A stretch of 39,373 nucleotides of DNA from Mesorhizobium sp. (GCA_022833215.1 JAIPUZ010000073.1:1-39373); one strand, 5' to 3'; positions 26,521 through 36,190 are shown, numbered from the stretch's first letter. A program made the numbers and translations. The notes: generated by a model from the sequence alone, not told the origin.

Positions 26521-27666
26521 TCAGGCGACAACCTGCAATTCGGTCACGACACGATCGCGGCCATTGTTCTTGGCGCGATAGAGGGCGGCGTCGGCGCGCA
26601 GGAACACGCTTTCGAAATCCTCGTCGGAGGGAAGCACGATGGCAATGCCCGCGCTGGCCGTGCAGTTGACCGGGCCGGACCCGGTCTGCACCGGCTCCGC
26701 CTTGAACGAGGTCCTGATGCGCTCCGCCACGGAGATGGCCACCGGAACGCTGGCCTGGCGGATCACCATGACAAATTCCTCGCCGCCCATGCGCGCGGCC
26801 AGATCGCCCCGTCGCAGGTTGTCGCGCAATCCGAGCGCGAACTGGCACAGGATGCGGTCGCCGGCATTGTGGCCGTATCGGTCGTTTATGGACTTGAAGT
26901 TGTCCAGATCGAAGATCACCACCGCGTCTGCGGGCTGAAGATGGTCGAGGGCCAGGCTGTCGAACAGGGCGCGGCGGTTCAGGATGCCGGTCAGCGGGTC
27001 GGTCCTGGCCTCGATGCGATGGCGGCGGGCGGCTCTCGACTGGTTCAGGCCGAGCGACAGTGCGCCGATGCCGGTTATGCCGACAAGGGCCATGATGGCA
27101 TTGAGGTTCTCCGCCCAGCTTTTCGGCTGGGCATCAAGCGTCCAGCTTCGCGCCTGCAGCAGCACACCGCCGCAAAGGAGGAAGGAAAATGCGGTCAGCA
27201 CGTAGAGGGTCGTGATGGCGAAAATCGATACCGGCGCTTCCCGGCGCGCATTCCAGTAGAGACGGGCCGTCATCATGATGAGCACCGCCGCCACCAGATT
27301 GTAGATGGCGATCCCGAGGCCGTTCAGTCCCGCCAGTATCAGGATGACCACGGGAAGCGAAAGCCCGGCGGCCAGCGCGATGGTCGTGGCCCATTTGATC
27401 CGCTTGCCGACGAAAACCCGGGCGGCGATGTACACGGCCACGAAACCCAGGGTTTGCAGAAGAAATCCGAACGCGGTGAGCGTTTCGATATGGAGTGGAA
27501 CTGTCGAGTAGATAACGGCGCCGCAGCCGAGCAGAACCATGCCCAGCATCCAGCCCATCAGAAAACGGTCCATCCGGTTCTGCAGCCATACGCTCAGCAT
27601 TGTCAGGGCCAGAGCGGTCGCGCAGATGCCGGCGGCGAAGAAAAGCGTGTCCGAATCCATCCCCAT
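26521..27666 (-). CDS. Membrane diguanylate cyclase (GGDEF)
   Basis: Predicted to make cyclic di-GMP from two GTP. The 381-residue protein has about six N-terminal transmembrane helices (residues about 5-200) and a C-terminal GGDEF domain starting DPLTGILNRRALFDSL. The active-site loop RMGGEEFVMVI is intact. An inhibitory I-site RRGD sits five residues before GGEEF, so product feedback is expected. No EAL domain follows. The ATG at 27666 is chosen over a GTG three codons earlier because GAGG is ten bases upstream; either is possible. A perfect inverted repeat lies 33-57 bp before the start. Confidence 0.9.
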   Translation of the reverse strand: MGMDSDTLFFAAGICATALALTMLSVWLQNRMDRFLMGWMLGMVLLGCGAVIYSTVPLHIETLTAFGFLLQTLGFVAVYIAARVFVGKRIKWATTIALAAGLSLPVVILILAGLNGLGIAIYNLVAAVLIMMTARLYWNARREAPVSIFAITTLYVLTAFSFLLCGGVLLQARSWTLDAQPKSWAENLNAIMALVGITGIGALSLGLNQSRAARRHRIEARTDPLTGILNRRALFDSLALDHLQPADAVVIFDLDNFKSINDRYGHNAGDRILCQFALGLRDNLRRGDLAARMGGEEFVMVIRQASVPVAISVAERIRTSFKAEPVQTGSGPVNCTASAGIAIVLPSDEDFESVFLRADAALYRAKNNGRDRVVTELQVVA

Positions 27667-27698
27667 TCTGGTCACGCCTCGTGCCGCGGCTCCCTTTC

Positions 27699-27723
27699 CT
27701 TGCCCCTACCATATAGGGGCAAG
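27699..27723 (-). promoter_or_regulatory. Perfect 10-bp inverted repeat before the GGDEF gene
   Basis: CTTGCCCCTA (27699-27708) and TAGGGGCAAG (27714-27723) flank a 5-nt spacer. On the minus strand the centre reads CTATAT, like a rhizobial -10, so the repeat may be an operator over the promoter. It could instead be a 5' UTR stem-loop of the GGDEF mRNA. No regulator gene is adjacent. Confidence 0.6.
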
Positions 27724-27859
27724 ATGATACGAAAGCGACTACGAGCAAGGTGAACAGAACGTTACGCGCCGCCGGCGCGACCCGCTCATGCCTGATGGAA
27801 AACCGGCAGGGCGAGATTCCCCCGCCACGATGATGGCCGGTCGGGGGAGGAGCGTGCGG

Positions 27860-30772
27860 TCAGAACTTGACGGTCAGCCCGGCGCGGAAGGTGCGGCCGG
27901 GGGCCGGCATGTAGCTCTGTGCCAGCGGGTCCAGATAGTAGCGATCGGTGATGTTGTGGACCGAGGCGTTGAGGATCGTGTCCTCGCGCAGCCTGTAGCT
28001 CAGGAACGCGTCGAAGAGGGCGACGGGGTGATAGAAGAGCTGCGGGGTGGTGCTGCTGCTCTGCCATGGCTTGTCGATCTTCTCGGTCGGCCCGGACGTG
28101 TAGGTCATGCGACCGCCCACCGTCAGCCTGTCTTCGAGGAAGCGGCCGCCGACAGTCAGGTTCACCGCGTATTTCGGCGGATTCTGGGTGTTGATGTAGG
28201 AGCCGACATAGCTGCCGGGCGTGCAGTCCGGCGCGTCCTGCGTCTTCACATAGGCATCCGCCTTTCCACGCAGATAGGCCGCAAAGTCCGCATCGCAGGT
28301 TTCGGTGCGCAGATAGTAGGTCGCGCCCAGCTCGGCGAAGAAGCGGCCATTGTCGTAGTTCGACTGGAACTCCAGACCGCTGGTCTGATAGCTGTCGGCG
28401 TTGGAGAACGTCATCAGCCCGGTGCCGAACGGATCGTAGTAGCGGACGATGTAATTCTTCACGTCATTGTCGAAATATGCCAGCTTGAAGGAGGCCACGT
28501 CGCCTTCGGTGATCAGGTTCTCGCGCGTGGTGCTGGCGCCGATCTCGATGGCGCGCGAGCGCTCGGGCTTCAGCCCCGAAGCGGGATCGACCTGCAGCGT
28601 GCCGATGGTCGTCTCGAACAGTGACGGCAGGCGGTAGCCCTGCGTGTAGCTTGCATAGAGGAAGGTCTGCGGCGAAATCTCGTAGTTGACGCCGATGGCG
28701 GGCGTGAAGCCGCTGTCGCTGTTCGACATTCTCTCGCCGCGATCGAAGCCGACCACCATGTTGGTGTAGCCCGGATTGCCCTCCGCCATATAGGTCGGGG
28801 TGCCGAACTCGTCATAGGGAATGCCATCGAACGGGTTGTTGGTGTCGGTGATGACCATGCCGTTGTTCAGGCGCGGATCGGTGGCGTCGGTGAACTGCCC
28901 GTTCTCGTCCGGCGTCCAGTACATGTTGCCGAAGACCTTGCCGTTGTAGACCGAGACCCACTTTCCGTAGACGTCTTCACGGCGCGCAACCGAAGGGGCA
29001 TTGCGGTCGTGCGAGCTGTAGCGGCCATAGCGTCCGCCGGCCCAGAACTGCAGGTTTTCCTTCGGCTTGTATTCGAGCTTGCCGGAGAGGCTGACCTCGG
29101 TGCGGTAGCCGTCGCGCAGATTGCGGTTCGAGTTGAGGTCGTGTTCGCTGATCACGACGCCGTCCTGTGGCCGGATGTCCTCGTACTGGAACGAGCTGCC
29201 CAGATCGAAGGCGAAAGCGCCGGCGTCCGTCCTGAACTCGGAGCGGTTGGAAAGATCGCCGCCGACGCGGGTATTGTCCATGCGCACCCAGCTGCGGTCG
29301 CTGCTGCCATAGACCCACTGCGACTTCGGACCGTTGGTGGCGTTGATCTGGTCGCTCTTCGCGCCCGTGGCCCAGAAGTTGGCCTTGAAGTCGACCAGGT
29401 CGTTGTCCTTCGGGTCGAACGAGTAGCGCGCCGAAGCCGAGTTGATGACCATGCTGCCGACCGGATACTGATAGACGCCGCCGGTGCCGAAGCGGAAGAT
29501 GTCGGAAGGCATGATCTCGCCGAACTCGCCGTCGAAATAGCGGTAGCTGAGTTCCAGCTGCTGCTCGTCGGTGGGCTTGATGGTGGCCTTAAGCAGGGCG
29601 GACTCGGTGTTGACCGATGTGTTGAGAACCTCTTCGCCGGCCATGTAGGATTTGGCGACGGTATTGTTCTCATAGCCCCATTTGTCGAATTCGCGATATT
29701 TTTCGCGTCCATGCTTGCCGGCGAAGTAGTTGCCCTGATTGCGGCGCGCATAGGCGGCCACCAGATCGATATGATCGCTGGTGAAGGCGGCCGCCACGCT
29801 TCCGGATCTGGCCTTCGAATCGAAAAGGTTGGGCCGGCTGTCATGGGGCGTGGTGCCGAGTTCGCTGCTGCTACCCAGATATTCCGGCCGGTAGGCCTGC
29901 TTCACGCCATTGTCCCACAATTCGCCCTTCAGGCGCACGCCCCAGGTCTTGCCGGGCTTGATGATGTCCTCGGGGCGAAGCGTCGTCATGTTGACGGTGC
30001 CGGCGATGGCGCCTGCGGCTGAGGGAGACAGCCCCGGACCCTTGGTGATGGTGACGTCGCTGATCAGGTCGGGGTCGAAATAGCTGCGCTGCTGCGTGCC
30101 GGCATAGCCGCGATACACGTTGAGCGACTGCTGCGAGCCGTCGACGGTGACGGCGACGCGGCTCTGGCCCTGCAGGCCGCGGATGTTGACGTCGACGCCG
30201 CCGCCGTTGCGGCTGTCTCCCACCTGAACGCCCGGCTGCCCCTTCAGCATGTCGGACGGCGAAAGCCTGCCATAGCGATCAAGCTGTTCGGCGGTGATGT
30301 ACACCGAGGATGCGGGCTCGGTGTAGACGGCGCGCGCGCCGCCAGCGCCGGTCACGTTGATGGTGCCGAGGACCATCGACGGATCGGTTCCGCCCGGCGC
30401 ATGTGCGGCCGACACGCGGTCGGTGATCAGCACGTTTGAGGAATCCCTGAAGGCATAGACCAGGCCCGAACCCTGAAGGATCTGCGCCAGCGCCTGCTGG
30501 CGCGTGGCGGCGCCGCGAATCCCGGGCGACGACTTCCCGGTGGCGATCGACGCATCATAGGAAACCTGCGTGCCGGACTGGCTGCCGAACGACGCCAGTG
30601 CGCGGCTTAGCGGCCCGGCAGGAATGTTGAAGCTTGTCTGTGCTTCCTGCTGCGCAAGGCTCGCCGTCGATACGAGGGCCAGAGCCGGCAGCGCGGTGGT
30701 CGCCATCAGCGCGGCGGCCAGCACCTTGCCGCGGAAAAGGCCGAAATCGTTCTTCACAGGCACGCGTCCCAT
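27860..30772 (-). CDS. TonB-dependent receptor with STN signalling domain (heme/hemophore-type)
   Basis: A 970-residue outer-membrane receptor. A signal peptide (to about residue 40, ending SLAQ) is followed by an STN signalling domain (about 46-115, FNIPAGPLSRALASFGSQSG). A plug follows (about 140-260, with VNIRGLQGQSRVAVTVDG and ITKGPGLSPSAAGAIAGTV), then a long beta-barrel ending in Phe. Near the C-terminus, ITDRYYLDPLAQSYMPAPGR and the earlier GYRLPSLFE...LKPERS resemble heme/hemoglobin receptors with FRAP/NPNL-like boxes, including HasR. With the upstream FecR and ECF sigma genes it forms a cell-surface signalling system. The ligand assignment is tentative; iron or heme is most likely. 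Confidence 0.9.
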   Translation of the reverse strand: MGRVPVKNDFGLFRGKVLAAALMATTALPALALVSTASLAQQEAQTSFNIPAGPLSRALASFGSQSGTQVSYDASIATGKSSPGIRGAATRQQALAQILQGSGLVYAFRDSSNVLITDRVSAAHAPGGTDPSMVLGTINVTGAGGARAVYTEPASSVYITAEQLDRYGRLSPSDMLKGQPGVQVGDSRNGGGVDVNIRGLQGQSRVAVTVDGSQQSLNVYRGYAGTQQRSYFDPDLISDVTITKGPGLSPSAAGAIAGTVNMTTLRPEDIIKPGKTWGVRLKGELWDNGVKQAYRPEYLGSSSELGTTPHDSRPNLFDSKARSGSVAAAFTSDHIDLVAAYARRNQGNYFAGKHGREKYREFDKWGYENNTVAKSYMAGEEVLNTSVNTESALLKATIKPTDEQQLELSYRYFDGEFGEIMPSDIFRFGTGGVYQYPVGSMVINSASARYSFDPKDNDLVDFKANFWATGAKSDQINATNGPKSQWVYGSSDRSWVRMDNTRVGGDLSNRSEFRTDAGAFAFDLGSSFQYEDIRPQDGVVISEHDLNSNRNLRDGYRTEVSLSGKLEYKPKENLQFWAGGRYGRYSSHDRNAPSVARREDVYGKWVSVYNGKVFGNMYWTPDENGQFTDATDPRLNNGMVITDTNNPFDGIPYDEFGTPTYMAEGNPGYTNMVVGFDRGERMSNSDSGFTPAIGVNYEISPQTFLYASYTQGYRLPSLFETTIGTLQVDPASGLKPERSRAIEIGASTTRENLITEGDVASFKLAYFDNDVKNYIVRYYDPFGTGLMTFSNADSYQTSGLEFQSNYDNGRFFAELGATYYLRTETCDADFAAYLRGKADAYVKTQDAPDCTPGSYVGSYINTQNPPKYAVNLTVGGRFLEDRLTVGGRMTYTSGPTEKIDKPWQSSSTTPQLFYHPVALFDAFLSYRLREDTILNASVHNITDRYYLDPLAQSYMPAPGRTFRAGLTVKF

Positions 30773-30887
30773 GTCCTGAGCACTCCGTTTGAATTGGGAG
30801 AGCTGGCATGCCGGATCGTCGGGTGTGCAGCTCCTGTATAGCCTTACGAGCGGGGTCGGGATTTTTTCTGCTTTTCGACGTTTTTCT

Positions 30888-31835
30888 TCAGACAGGCGAA
30901 ATCACCGTCATCATGGAGCCGATATGGCGCAGCTTCGCGCCGAAGGGGCTGACGACGGCTTCCAGCGCCCGCGACGGGTTGCTGAGGTCGAAGACACCGC
31001 TCACCTCGCGCGAGCCGAGCGCCGGATCCGCCATCACCACCCGCCCCGGCAGCCAGCGCGAGATTTTCGCCACCATGGCTGAAACCGTTTCGCGCTCCGC
31101 CACGATCATGCCCTCGCGCCAGGCTGCGATCTGGAAGGTTTCGCGCGAGCCGCGCGCCAGCCTGTGCGACGAGGCGTCGAGCGTCATCCAGTCGCCGCTG
31201 GACAGCCGTTCTGTCGTGGACAGTTGCCGGTCCCGGGCCTCGACCGTGCCTTGCGCGACGGAAACCGAGATGAAGCCGGCATCGTCCGAGATGTCGAATG
31301 CGGTTCCGAGCGCCGTTGCCGTAACCGGCCCGGCCTGTACGGAGAAGGGACGGCGCGCATCATGCGCGACCTCGAAGAACGCCATGCCCGACAGCAGCCC
31401 GACGGTGCGGCCTGCATCGCTGTAACCGACGGCGACGGCGCTGTCGGGCCCCAGCGTCATGACGCTGCCGTCCGCCAGCTTGAGGCGTCTGATCTGGGCT
31501 GTTGTCGTGATGTGATCGGCCCTGGCGTGAAGCATGGCCAGCGGCACGCCCCATGCGCCGAGCGCGATTGCGCCGAGACCTGCGCCCGCGCCCGTGAGCA
31601 CAGCGCGCCGCGACAGGTCCGCCGGCTTCTCCGCCCGGTGCTGGCCGGCGAGGATCTTGCCGGTCATGCCATGGATTTCCACCACCCGCGCCCAGGTGGC
31701 AGCGTGCAGAGGTCCGCGCGCCACCCAGTTGCGCACCATGTCGACGGAAACCGGATTGGAGGGGTCGTTCTGCAGGCGAATGGCGAGGTCGGCGGCCTCG
31801 CGAAACAGGTGACGCTCCTCCTCTTCGCGGCTCAT
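30888..31835 (-). CDS. FecR-family anti-sigma factor / signal transducer
   Basis: A 315-residue inner-membrane regulator. The N-terminal cytoplasmic DUF4880-like region (about 1-70, FREAADLAIRLQNDPSNP and WVARGPLHAATWARV) binds the ECF sigma. One membrane segment follows (about 80-100, AVLTGAGAGLGAIALGAWG), then a periplasmic FecR domain with LADGSVMTLGPDSAVAV and VQAGPVTATALGTAFDI. It would relay ligand occupancy from the STN domain of the downstream receptor to the sigma factor. GGGAGGAA precedes the ATG. Gaps are 154 bp to the sigma gene and 115 bp to the receptor gene, all on the minus strand. Confidence 0.9.
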   Translation of the reverse strand: MSREEEERHLFREAADLAIRLQNDPSNPVSVDMVRNWVARGPLHAATWARVVEIHGMTGKILAGQHRAEKPADLSRRAVLTGAGAGLGAIALGAWGVPLAMLHARADHITTTAQIRRLKLADGSVMTLGPDSAVAVGYSDAGRTVGLLSGMAFFEVAHDARRPFSVQAGPVTATALGTAFDISDDAGFISVSVAQGTVEARDRQLSTTERLSSGDWMTLDASSHRLARGSRETFQIAAWREGMIVAERETVSAMVAKISRWLPGRVVMADPALGSREVSGVFDLSNPSRALEAVVSPFGAKLRHIGSMMTVISPV

Positions 31836-31989
31836 GAAGTTCCTCCCTGCAGCCGGTTTCCCGTCAACAACAATCCGGATTTTCCTTTGTGCGCCCGGAT
31901 GGACGCAGGGCGATCCAGGCGCGCGAAAAAAGCGCCCGCATCATCAATACGTTCGGCGCGCGGGATTTTTCTGCTCCGGCGATGAAATC

Positions 31990-32493
31990 TTATCGTGCGC
32001 CGGTCAACCGTGCATCGATATGTTCATAGGCATCGCGGATCAGCGACCAGGTGCGCGATACCGAAAGGCCAAGCTCTGCCGCCACCGCCGCGATGGTCAT
32101 CGCTTCCATGCGGTGCAGCTCGAACGCCCTGCGGGTGCGTGCGGGCAGTTCCGCGAGTGCGGCCTGGGTGAGGGCCAGCCTCTGCCGGTCGTAGACCGCT
32201 GTTTCCGGCGATGGGGATGGATCGGCAATGGCGGCGAAGACCTCCGGCGCAAGGTCGACATAGTTGAGAAGACGTTCGCGCCGCTGGTGGTCGATGCCGA
32301 GATTGCGGGCGACGCGGAACAGGTAGCCGGCAGGGTTGTGGGAGGCGGTGCCGCTGGCCGGCGGCGAGACAAGGACGCGTACGAACGTATCCTGCGTGAG
32401 GTCGGCTGCCGTTTCCTCGGCTATGCCCCTGCGGCGGAGGGATTGCGCAATGTCGCGCGCATGCTTCCGGAAGAGATGCTGCAAGTCCCACAT
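31990..32493 (-). CDS. ECF RNA polymerase sigma factor (FecI-like)
   Basis: A 167-residue extracytoplasmic-function sigma factor. Region 2 appears as RGIAEETAADLTQDTFVRVL and FRVARNLGIDHQRRERLL. Region 4 is AMTIAAVAAELGLSVSRTWS (helix-turn-helix, about 127-146). It should direct transcription of the FecR and receptor genes. The frame is open to 32616, but a promoter (CTTGCC-N17-CTATTC, 32589-32617) lies inside that extension. The ATG at 32493 (MWDLQHLFRKHARD), which matches the family N-terminus, is therefore preferred although its ribosome site is weak. It is divergent from ftsK. Confidence 0.9.
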   Translation of the reverse strand: MWDLQHLFRKHARDIAQSLRRRGIAEETAADLTQDTFVRVLVSPPASGTASHNPAGYLFRVARNLGIDHQRRERLLNYVDLAPEVFAAIADPSPSPETAVYDRQRLALTQAALAELPARTRRAFELHRMEAMTIAAVAAELGLSVSRTWSLIRDAYEHIDARLTGAR

Positions 32494-32588
32494 GGGCTGT
32501 TGTCTTCGCCGGCCGGCGTCCTTCGGGATTTGATCGGGATGCTCTTTGGGGGTCCGCGAAGGGTCGAATGCGCGGGAGCCTATTTGTT

Positions 32589-32617
32589 GAATAGAAACAT
32601 CATGTTTTGTTGGCAAG
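32589..32617 (-). promoter_or_regulatory. Promoter of the ECF sigma gene
   Basis: On the minus strand CTTGCC (32617-32612) and CTATTC (32594-32589) are separated by exactly 17 bp, two mismatches in total from the rhizobial housekeeping consensus CTTGAC-N17-CTATAT. Transcription would start about 90 nt before the ECF start codon. The surrounding stretch is markedly AT-rich. No RirA, Irr or Fur box was confidently identified. Confidence 0.6.
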
Positions 32618-32819
32618 TTGAAATCTGCGTGAGGCCGCCGCTCTTTTTAACCCGTGGCCGATCTGTCACAACCGGGAACCGGCAGCGCGGCTTTGCAACT
32701 GCGGTAAATGCCATGGCCGTCCAAGCTGTCGATATTCGTCGCATTCGATCCAATCTGGAAGGACCTGTTAACCATCGGTTCCTATTGCTTGGAGAGCAGT
32801 CAATCGGCGAGTCTTGAGT

Positions 32820-35408
32820 ATGTCATCCATGCGTCTTTCCCGGGCCAATTTTTCGGACATGGTTTCGCGGGCCGACAGCCCGCCGCCGCGCTCCGACGAA
32901 CCTTCGTTGCAGCCATCCGCGCCGCAAACGCCGGCGTCCCGCATGGTCAACCTCAATGGCACCGGCGCAAGCTATGTCCAGCCGAAGGGCGCGGGGGAGG
33001 CGTTCCCGAACTTCGGTGGCCCGGAGGGAGAGTTCGCCCGCCCGACCTATCAGAACTATTTCTTCCTCGCGCCCAATGTGCGCTTCACCCGCACGCCGGA
33101 TCGCGAAATCAGGAAGCTGCGCGATGATGACGGGCATGGCGAACCGTCCGGTGAGCCCGTGCCCGTGGGGAACAGGCCGGCCGGTCTCGCTCCTGTCGCG
33201 GCCGCCCCGGCTGCTGCCCGCAGGCCCGAGCCCGCCGCGGTGCCACCTGCTTCTGCGCGGCAGGCGGTGGCAGCCGAACGTTGTGTCGAGCCCATCCGCA
33301 CCGTCGGGCCGAAGCCGGTTACCGGTCCTGCAACTGAGGCGGACGCCGGATCGGTTACCGGAACGGATGGCAGGACAGACAGCCACTGGGCCTGCATTTC
33401 GGATCATGCCTTCTTCGAATTCGTGGCCGAAAACACCGTCGATGTGCCGTCCCGGGCCGGATCGGCGGCTTCCGTCGCTGCTGCCGCGCCACCATCGGCG
33501 GCACCCTTCACGCCGGTCGTACGCAACCGGTCCGAGCCCACGCCAAGGTCGCGCATTGCGCCTTCCGTGCTTCAGAACGCCGACATCACCACGCTCTATC
33601 GCGTCATCGAATGCGCCGTGACCGGCAAGGCTTTTGACGTGCAGCCAGAGGAGGCCGCGCCGGCTCCGGTTCGGCAGGCGCCGGCCGTTGTGGCTGAAGC
33701 GCCTGCCATCCAGCCGGAAGCGAAGGCCGGGGACCGGCCCGAAGAGGTCGTGACCGTTGAACCGGCGGCGAAGGTGTCACCCGCGCGTGCGGCGCGTTCG
33801 GTCGAGATCACCATGCCGGTCCCGCGCGCGCCCACGCTGCCGAAGGCCGGCCGCGTGACGCAGGTTTCATCCGGCGGGGCTTATGAATTCCCCTCCGAGG
33901 AGCTGCTTCAGGAGGCGCCCGAGGGGCAGGGCTTCTACATGTCGCAGGAGCGGCTGGAACAGAACGCCGACCTTCTCGAAAGCGTGCTGGAGGATTTCGG
34001 CGTACGCGGCGAGATCATCCATGTCCGCCCCGGCCCGGTCGTCACCCTCTACGAGTTCGAGCCTGCGCCGGGCGTGAAGTCATCGCGGGTCATCAATCTG
34101 GCCGAAGACATCGCCCGCTCCATGTCGGCCATCTCGGCGCGCGTCGCCGTGGTGCCGGGCCGCAACGTCATCGGCATCGAACTGCCAAACGAGACGCGCG
34201 AGACGGTCTATTTCCGCGAGATGATCGAATCGCAGGACTTCCGCAAGAGCAGCGCCAGGCTGGCGGTGTGCCTGGGCAAGACCATCGGCGGCGAGCCGGT
34301 GATCGCCGAACTGGCCAAGATGCCGCATCTGCTGGTCGCCGGCACCACCGGCTCGGGCAAGTCGGTGGCCATCAACACCATGATCCTGTCGCTGCTCTAC
34401 CGGCTGAAGCCGGAAGAATGCCGCCTCATCATGGTCGATCCCAAGATGCTGGAACTGTCGGTCTATGACGGCATTCCGCATCTGCTGACCCCGGTCGTCA
34501 CCGATCCCAAGAAGGCGGTCACCGCGCTGAAATGGGCGGTGCGCGAGATGGAGGACCGCTATCGCAAGATGGCGAAGCTCGGCGTGCGCAACATCGACGG
34601 CTACAACCAGCGTGCCGCGGCCGCCCGCGACAAGGGCGAGACCGTGGTCATGCAGGTGCAGACCGGCTTCGAGAAGGGCACCGGCGAGCCGCTGTTCGAG
34701 GAGCAGGAAATCGATCTCTCGCCGATGCCCTATATCGTCGTCATCGTCGACGAGATGGCCGACCTGATGATGGTGGCCGGCAAGGAGATCGAGGGCGCCA
34801 TCCAGCGTCTCGCCCAGATGGCGCGCGCCGCCGGCATCCACCTGATCATGGCCACGCAACGGCCTTCGGTGGATGTCATCACCGGCACCATCAAGGCCAA
34901 CTTCCCGACCCGCATCTCCTTCCAGGTCACCTCCAAGATCGACAGCCGCACCATTCTGGGCGAGCAGGGCGCGGAACAGCTTCTCGGGCAGGGCGACATG
35001 CTGCACATGGCCGGCGGCGGCCGCATCGCCCGTGTGCACGGGCCGTTCGTCTCCGACGACGAGGTCGAGCAGGTCGTGGCGCATCTCAAGACGCAGGGAC
35101 GGCCCGAATATCTGGAGACGGTCACCGCCGACGAGGACGAGGAGGAACCGGAGGCCGATGACGGCGCCGTATTCGACAAGAGCGCCATAGGTGCCGAGGA
35201 TGGCGACGGGTTGTTCGAGGAAGCCGTCAAGGTGGTGATGCGCGACAAGAAGTGCTCGACCTCCTACATCCAGCGCCGCCTCGGCGTCGGCTACAACCGC
35301 GCCGCCTCGCTGGTCGAGCGTATGGAGAAGGAAGGGATGGTCGGCGCGCCGAACCATGTCGGCAAGCGTGAAATCCTCATTGGCAGGGCAGATCGCGCCG
35401 CAGACTGA
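32820..35408 (+). CDS. ftsK: FtsK/SpoIIIE-type DNA translocase lacking membrane helices
   Basis: An 862-residue DNA-pumping ATPase, expected to act on the chromosome terminus region. The motor is complete: Walker [15 protein letters not shown] (about 507-520), [19 protein letters not shown], Walker [15 protein letters not shown] (about 640) and [22 protein letters not shown]-terminal gamma domain for sequence-directed DNA recognition follows ([20 protein letters not shown]). The N-terminal 360 residues are Pro/Ala/Glu rich with no hydrophobic segment, unlike classical FtsK with four N-terminal helices. It is probably the second, soluble rhizobial paralogue. The start is uncertain among TTG 32814, ATG 32820 and ATG 32829. 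A short stem-loop follows the stop. Confidence 0.92.
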   Translation: MSSMRLSRANFSDMVSRADSPPPRSDEPSLQPSAPQTPASRMVNLNGTGASYVQPKGAGEAFPNFGGPEGEFARPTYQNYFFLAPNVRFTRTPDREIRKLRDDDGHGEPSGEPVPVGNRPAGLAPVAAAPAAARRPEPAAVPPASARQAVAAERCVEPIRTVGPKPVTGPATEADAGSVTGTDGRTDSHWACISDHAFFEFVAENTVDVPSRAGSAASVAAAAPPSAAPFTPVVRNRSEPTPRSRIAPSVLQNADITTLYRVIECAVTGKAFDVQPEEAAPAPVRQAPAVVAEAPAIQPEAKAGDRPEEVVTVEPAAKVSPARAARSVEITMPVPRAPTLPKAGRVTQVSSGGAYEFPSEELLQEAPEGQGFYMSQERLEQNADLLESVLEDFGVRGEIIHVRPGPVVTLYEFEPAPGVKSSRVINLAEDIARSMSAISARVAVVPGRNVIGIELPNETRETVYFREMIESQDFRKSSARLAVCLGKTIGGEPVIAELAKMPHLLVAGTTGSGKSVAINTMILSLLYRLKPEECRLIMVDPKMLELSVYDGIPHLLTPVVTDPKKAVTALKWAVREMEDRYRKMAKLGVRNIDGYNQRAAAARDKGETVVMQVQTGFEKGTGEPLFEEQEIDLSPMPYIVVIVDEMADLMMVAGKEIEGAIQRLAQMARAAGIHLIMATQRPSVDVITGTIKANFPTRISFQVTSKIDSRTILGEQGAEQLLGQGDMLHMAGGGRIARVHGPFVSDDEVEQVVAHLKTQGRPEYLETVTADEDEEEPEADDGAVFDKSAIGAEDGDGLFEEAVKVVMRDKKCSTSYIQRRLGVGYNRAASLVERMEKEGMVGAPNHVGKREILIGRADRAAD

Positions 35409-35753
35409 TGGCGGATTGCCCGGAGCGCTTTTCCGGGTGCGGAGCCGTTGCAGGCGCCGACAATGATCCCTGTTCCGGCGCATGACAGCGGCTGCCGGAC
35501 AGGGCGGCGTTCTTTCGCACCCCTGCACGATCCACGGCACCGTATCGAACCGCATCCGTATGCCGGATCATTGAAAAAACCTGTTCTTGCACGGCCGCTT
35601 GCCGGATCCGAATCCGTGCGCACGCTCCACTGTTTGCCGCCGCCCGGCGTGAAGGCGGCCATTTCCCTCGCATTTGACTCAAACTCGCATGCCGCTTTTT
35701 GCTCTCTGTTCGCATGCCCGTGCGAAGAAGGGGCAGGCGGGCATTGATGGAGA
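35409..35753. other. Intergenic region after ftsK, no supported gene
   Basis: In these 345 bp I see only a stem-loop just after ftsK (CCCGGA 35419-35424 with TCCGGG 35432-35437, no T run), possibly the ftsK transcript end. A 99-codon open frame at 35448-35747 has no ribosome site and no protein-like pattern. No RNA gene or repeat was recognised. Confidence 0.5.
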
Positions 35754-35945
35754 ATGAGTTTGATACGAGATCTGTCGGCGGCCCGCGTGCATCTTGAACG
35801 CGCCTACTATTATCTCGGGGGCAATGACGAGACATGCGGCAAGGCGCGTGAAGCGCTCGACCTGCTGATCGAGATGGTGGCCACGGCGGAGCATGCCAGG
35901 CCCGCAGGCGAGATCATCCAGTTTCCCCGGCAGTCGCGAAGCTGA
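35754..35945 (+). CDS. Small hypothetical protein (63 residues)
   Basis: Begins MSLIRDLSAARVHLERAYYY and consists of two amphipathic helices (about 3-22 and 28-48) and a basic tail ending FPRQSRS. An in-frame stop lies immediately upstream, so the ATG at 35754 or a TTG at 35760 must be the start. The GGAGA upstream is too close to the ATG to be ideal. Composition is protein-like and I suspect a conserved rhizobial hypothetical, but I recognise no family. It lies between ftsK and tRNA-Ala. Confidence 0.6.
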   Translation: MSLIRDLSAARVHLERAYYYLGGNDETCGKAREALDLLIEMVATAEHARPAGEIIQFPRQSRS

Positions 35946-36054
35946 CGCGCACGGCAGGAACGCGCCGGCGCAGCGTCACAACAGGCGCGAAAGCGCACAG
36001 CCGCCCAATAGGGAGGCGACCGAAGCCGGACGATGACGTGTATTCTGAAGCGTT

Positions 36055-36130
36055 TGGTGGAGCCAAGCGGGATCGAACCGCTGACCTCCTGCATGCCATG
36101 CAGGCGCTCTCCCAGCTGAGCTATGGCCCC
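36055..36130 (-). tRNA. tRNA-Ala (anticodon GGC)
   Basis: A 76-nt cloverleaf with encoded CCA. The acceptor is GGGGCCA / TGGCTCC with the alanine identity pair G3:U70. The D arm is TAGCTCAGCTGGGAGAGC, the anticodon stem is CCTGC / GCAGG enclosing ATGGCAT (anticodon GGC), and the T arm is GCGGTTCGATCCCGC. It lies downstream of the FYDLN-acid gene on the same strand, separated by two strong inverted repeats. Confidence 0.97.
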
Positions 36131-36171
36131 ATACCCGACTTTCTCGGGAGCCGTTTCCGGCCAGGTCATCA

Positions 36172-36190
36172 GGGCGACGCCGCGTCGCCC
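36172..36190. repeat. Stem-loop between FYDLN-acid gene and tRNA-Ala
   Basis: GGGCGACG (36172-36179), loop CCG and CGTCGCCC (36183-36190) form a perfect 8-bp stem. It lies 42-60 bp upstream of the tRNA-Ala 5' end on the minus strand. It may end the FYDLN-acid transcript, but no T run follows. Confidence 0.45.

Noticed and set aside
34080-35555. Long minus-strand open frame opposite ftsK
   Set aside because: Antisense shadow with no recognisable domain and no start context.
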